DNA of 64,000 nucleotides from Panacagrimonas sp965216845 (GTDB taxonomy: Bacteria; Pseudomonadota; Gammaproteobacteria; Nevskiales; Nevskiaceae): NCBI GenBank assembly GCA_965216845.1, contig OZ244200.1, positions 248,001 through 312,000 on the forward strand, written 5' to 3'. Positions 61,179-64,000 of this stretch are shown here, piece by piece. Position 1 is the first letter of the stretch, and the number at the start of each line of letters is the position of its first letter. The position numbers were made by a program, and so were the translations under genes. The notes beneath the pieces are model-generated. The model had not been told where the DNA came from. It saw nothing but the letters and a program-made list of their open reading frames with translations, and searched no databases.

Positions 61179-63775
61179 CACACCACCAGGTTGACCAGTT
61201 TGCCGGGCACCAGAATTTTCTTTCTGATGTCCTTGCCGGCAATGAACTTCTGCACGTTGAGGTCTGCAATCGCCGCTGCCAATATGGCTTCTTTTTCGGC
61301 GTTGGCCGCAACCTCCAAACGCGCGCGCAACTTGCCATTGACCTGCACCACCAGGGCGATCACATCCTTGACGCGCGCACTTTCGTCTGCCGCTGGAAAT
61401 GGCGCGTCCAAAACGTCGCCGCGACCGGTCAGCGCCTTCCACAACACGTGCGATACGTGTGGGACGATTGGATTGAGCATCAGCACCACCGCCTCCCAGG
61501 CTTCCTGGCGAAGCGCGCGCCCGGCGTGGGTTTGATCGTCAAAGCGAGACAGGGCATTCATCAATTCCATCACCGCCGCAATCGCGGTGTTGTATTGCTT
61601 GCGTCGCCCAAAATCATCACTCACTTTGGCGATGGTGTCGTGCAAGGTGGCGCGCATTTTTTTCTGCGCTGCGTTCAGGTTTTCGGACGTGCTGGTGGGT
61701 TTGACCGACTCGCCGTCCGCCAAATGCGATTGAACCCCGCGCCACAGGCGTTTCAGAAATCGCCAGGCGCCTTCGACGCCGGCATCGTTCCATTCCAGGG
61801 ATGCATCCGGCGGCGACGCGAACATGGCGAATAATCGAACGGTGTCCGCGCCATAACGGTCAATCAATTCCTGCGGATCGACGCCGTTGTTTTTGGACTT
61901 GGACATTTTTTCGATGCCGCCGATCTGAACCGCTTCACCGCCCTGAAGCAGGCGGGCGCTGATTGGCTGGCCCTTGTCATCGTGTTCCAGCTCCACGTCC
62001 GCGGGATTAATCCAGCGTTTCTTTCCGTCCGCTTCCTGATAATAAGTTTCCTTGACAACCATGCCCTGCGTCAGCAAATGCGTGGCCGGCTCATTACCGG
62101 GGACAAACCCTTCATCCCGCATCAATTTGTGGAAAAAGCGGAAATACAACAAGTGCAGAATCGCGTGCTCGATGCCGCCGATATATTGATCCACCGGCAA
62201 CCAGTAATGCGCGCGCGCGTCCACCAGTTCACCGGCGCCCGGCGAGGTGTAACGCGCCTGATACCAACTGGATTCAAAAAAGGTGTCGAATGTGTCCGTC
62301 TCACGCTCGGCCGGGCCACCGCACTTGGGACAGCTGGTTTTGCGCCATTCGGGGTCGGCCTTAATGGGCGACCTTACGCCCGAAAACGCCACATTCTCCG
62401 GCAATACCACGGGAAGCTGCTGTTCCGGGACCGGCACGGCACCACAGTGTTCGCAATAAATGACCGGGATGGGGCAGCCCCAGTAACGCTGGCGTGAAAC
62501 CCCCCAATCACGCAAGCGAAATTGAACCCGGCGGCGACCAATACCGCGCTGCTCAAACTGTTCCGCAAGATGGTCAAACGCTTGCGAATGGCGCATGCCA
62601 TCCAGTTCGCCAGAGTTCACACAACGCATTTGCGGATGCAGCTTGTCTGCGTACCAGTCCTGCCACTGCTGAACATCGTATCGTTCGCCCGGGATCTCGA
62701 TCACCTGCTTGATCGGCAGTTGATATTTTTGGGCGAAGGCGAAGTCGCGTTCGTCATGACCGGGCACCGCCATCACCGCGCCGGTGCCGTAACCCATCAG
62801 CACAAAATTCGCGGCCCAGACCGGCACCTTCTCGCCGGTGATGGGGTGAATCGCATCCACCCCCAGCGGTATGCCGCGCTTTTCCATCGCCTCCATGTCT
62901 GCTTCGGCGGCGGCCTGATTGGCGGCGTCCGCCAGAAACGCCGCCAGCTCCGGGTTGTTGTCAGCGGCGGCCCGCGCCAAAGGATGTTCCAGCGCCACCG
63001 AAACGAAGGTCACGCCCATGATGGTGTCCGGGCGGGTGGTGTAAACCGTCAGCGGGTCATGACCGTCAATCTCGAACGAGAATTCCAGGCCTTCGGAACG
63101 ACCAATCCAGTTGCGCTGCATGGTCTTGACCGAATCCGGCCAACCTTGCAGGTCATCCAGGCCATCAAGCAATTCCTGCGCGTAGGCGGTGATCTTGAGG
63201 AACCACTGCGGAATCTCCTTGCGCTCCACAATCGCGCCGCTGCGCCAGCCGCGACCGTCCACCACCTGTTCGTTGGCCAGAACCGTCTGATCCTCCGGGT
63301 CCCAGTTCACCACCGCATTTTTGCGATAAACCAGGCCTTTGTTCATCAGCCGCGTGAACAGCAACTGTTCCCAGCGGTAATAGTCTGGCCGACAGGTCTG
63401 TACCTCACGCGTCCAGTCATAGCCGAAACCCAGCGCGTTCAGCTGGCGTTTCATGTAATCGATGTTGGCGTAGGTCCACTTTGCCGGCGCCGTGTTGTTG
63501 GCGATGGCGGCGTTTTCCGCCGGCAGCCCAAAGGCGTCAAAGCCCATGGGTTGCAAGACGTTCTTGCCCAGCATGCGCTGATAGCGGCTCATCACATCGC
63601 CGATGGTGTAGTTGCGCACATGCCCCATGTGCAACTTGCCGCTGGGATAGGGGAACATGGACAGGCAGTAGTACTTCTCCCTTTCCGGATCCTCGGTCAC
63701 CTCAAAACTGCGGTTTTCCCGCCAAAAATTCTGGACGTCGCGCTCGATCTGACGGGGTTCGTATTGCTCTTGCAT
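61178..63775 (-). CDS. leuS: Leucyl-tRNA synthetase
   Basis: An 865-residue class I aminoacyl-tRNA synthetase. HIGH motif as HMGH in PSGKLHMGHVRNY, the editing domain with TRPDTIMGVTFVS, the zinc-domain region TSCPKCGGPAE, and KMSKS in IEKMSKSKNNG. Start ATG at 63775 (a TTG six bases earlier is not needed). Full length. Confidence 0.98.
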   Translation of the reverse strand: MQEQYEPRQIERDVQNFWRENRSFEVTEDPEREKYYCLSMFPYPSGKLHMGHVRNYTIGDVMSRYQRMLGKNVLQPMGFDAFGLPAENAAIANNTAPAKWTYANIDYMKRQLNALGFGYDWTREVQTCRPDYYRWEQLLFTRLMNKGLVYRKNAVVNWDPEDQTVLANEQVVDGRGWRSGAIVERKEIPQWFLKITAYAQELLDGLDDLQGWPDSVKTMQRNWIGRSEGLEFSFEIDGHDPLTVYTTRPDTIMGVTFVSVALEHPLARAAADNNPELAAFLADAANQAAAEADMEAMEKRGIPLGVDAIHPITGEKVPVWAANFVLMGYGTGAVMAVPGHDERDFAFAQKYQLPIKQVIEIPGERYDVQQWQDWYADKLHPQMRCVNSGELDGMRHSQAFDHLAEQFEQRGIGRRRVQFRLRDWGVSRQRYWGCPIPVIYCEHCGAVPVPEQQLPVVLPENVAFSGVRSPIKADPEWRKTSCPKCGGPAERETDTFDTFFESSWYQARYTSPGAGELVDARAHYWLPVDQYIGGIEHAILHLLYFRFFHKLMRDEGFVPGNEPATHLLTQGMVVKETYYQEADGKKRWINPADVELEHDDKGQPISARLLQGGEAVQIGGIEKMSKSKNNGVDPQELIDRYGADTVRLFAMFASPPDASLEWNDAGVEGAWRFLKRLWRGVQSHLADGESVKPTSTSENLNAAQKKMRATLHDTIAKVSDDFGRRKQYNTAIAAVMELMNALSRFDDQTHAGRALRQEAWEAVVLMLNPIVPHVSHVLWKALTGRGDVLDAPFPAADESARVKDVIALVVQVNGKLRARLEVAANAEKEAILAAAIADLNVQKFIAGKDIRKKILVPGKLVNLVV

Positions 63776-63883
63776 GATCAAAATTCTGGGCGACTGGCCT
63801 GAGCGCAGCCGATGGAAATTCGGGAACCGTCAATTATCGCGCACTTGCACGGCCCGTTCGTCAGCGAAAAACAATCGGGCACG

Positions 63884-63915
63884 AAAAAGCCGGAAGCGGC
63901 GAACCCGCTTCCGGC
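63884..63915 (-). terminator. Intrinsic terminator of the gene cut by the right edge
   Basis: Arms GCCGGAAGCGG (63889-63899) and CCGCTTCCGGC (63905-63915) form an 11-bp stem. On the minus strand the T-run TTTTT follows (63888-63884). It lies 21 bases after the partial gene's stop. Confidence 0.85.
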
Positions 63916-63935
63916 CTGATTGACGCAAAAACAGG

Positions 63936-64000
63936 TCAGCGCAAGTTGGGCCCGCCGAACAGCCACCGATCATTGCCCAGGTTCAGGAACCAGGTCTCAC
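63936..64000 (-). CDS. C-terminal end of an unidentified protein (cut by window)
   Basis: The last 20 codons of a minus-strand frame, ending NDRWLFGGPNLR and TGA at 63938-63936, are followed by a strong terminator, which supports a real gene end. Too short to name. Confidence 0.5.
   Translation of the reverse strand, partial: ETWFLNLGNDRWLFGGPNLR

Noticed and set aside
63778..63966. 62-residue minus-strand frame at the right edge
   Set aside because: It runs through the strong terminator at 63884-63915 and overlaps the end of the partial gene in a different frame.
1..64000. CRISPR array, prophage or intact transposon
   Set aside because: No regular spacer-repeat pattern, phage structural genes, integrase or transposase were seen on either strand.

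Overview
The window comes from a GC-rich gammaproteobacterium (my estimate is about 60% G+C). The markers are UbiK, ComM, ATP-dependent PckA, the lipoprotein LptE, the glycolate oxidase set GlcDEF and MltF. The many acyl-CoA ligases, the leucine/acyl-CoA catabolism genes and the Mrp-type antiporter would fit an aerobic, lipid-using, probably marine or saline lineage such as Nevskiales/Salinisphaerales, but that placement is only inference. No prophage, CRISPR array, rRNA or intact insertion sequence was seen.

Layout, 1-16 kb. The left edge cuts purT; beside it lies a Phd-type antitoxin that has lost its toxin. A six-gene minus-strand operon (7.3 to 1.2 kb) encodes a Gld-like ABC exporter (ATPase, permease, GldG-like, DUF4340), then MutM and an Old Yellow Enzyme-type reductase. 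ubiK (7.5 kb) and comM (15.3 kb) flank a ten-gene minus-strand operon for an Mrp-like cation/proton antiporter, with overlapping or almost touching genes. It has three antiporter-like subunits and no full-length MrpA.

Layout, 16-36 kb. A TorF-type porin, a membrane cytochrome c, a SnoaL-like protein, gpsA, an alpha/beta hydrolase and two divergent DUF445 membrane proteins come first. pckA follows, preceded by a terminator-like hairpin. Next are an acyl-CoA ligase paired with a PHA-synthase-like hydrolase, then ergothioneine genes egtB-egtD divergent from a PLP enzyme that may be the missing lyase EgtE. A DUF427 protein, an MsbA-type ABC exporter and a second acyl-CoA ligase close this part.

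Layout, 36-51 kb. A GlyGly-CTERM surface protein, a third acyl-CoA ligase, a YHS protein and a class C serine hydrolase come first. A leucine-catabolism operon (isovaleryl-CoA dehydrogenase and both methylcrotonyl-CoA carboxylase subunits) is divergent from a TetR regulator. After that comes an iron module behind a Fur box: a frameshifted TonB receptor, a DUF3649-like protein, a PepSY protein and a DUF3325 protein. The module is bracketed by two ~97% identical copies of the 3' end of the tetR gene, the second being a deleted pseudogene. A small Cys-rich secreted protein follows.

Layout, 51-64 kb. glcDEF (GlcF has a C-terminal tail read from antisense of its neighbour) is followed by a membrane protein of the styrene-oxide-isomerase fold that has lost the expected catalytic residues, next to a PF10118 hydrolase. 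A tRNA-Ser(CGA) with an interspersed repeat, mltF, and a minus-strand run leuS-lptE-ferredoxin-def complete the window; the right edge cuts one more gene, followed by a terminator.
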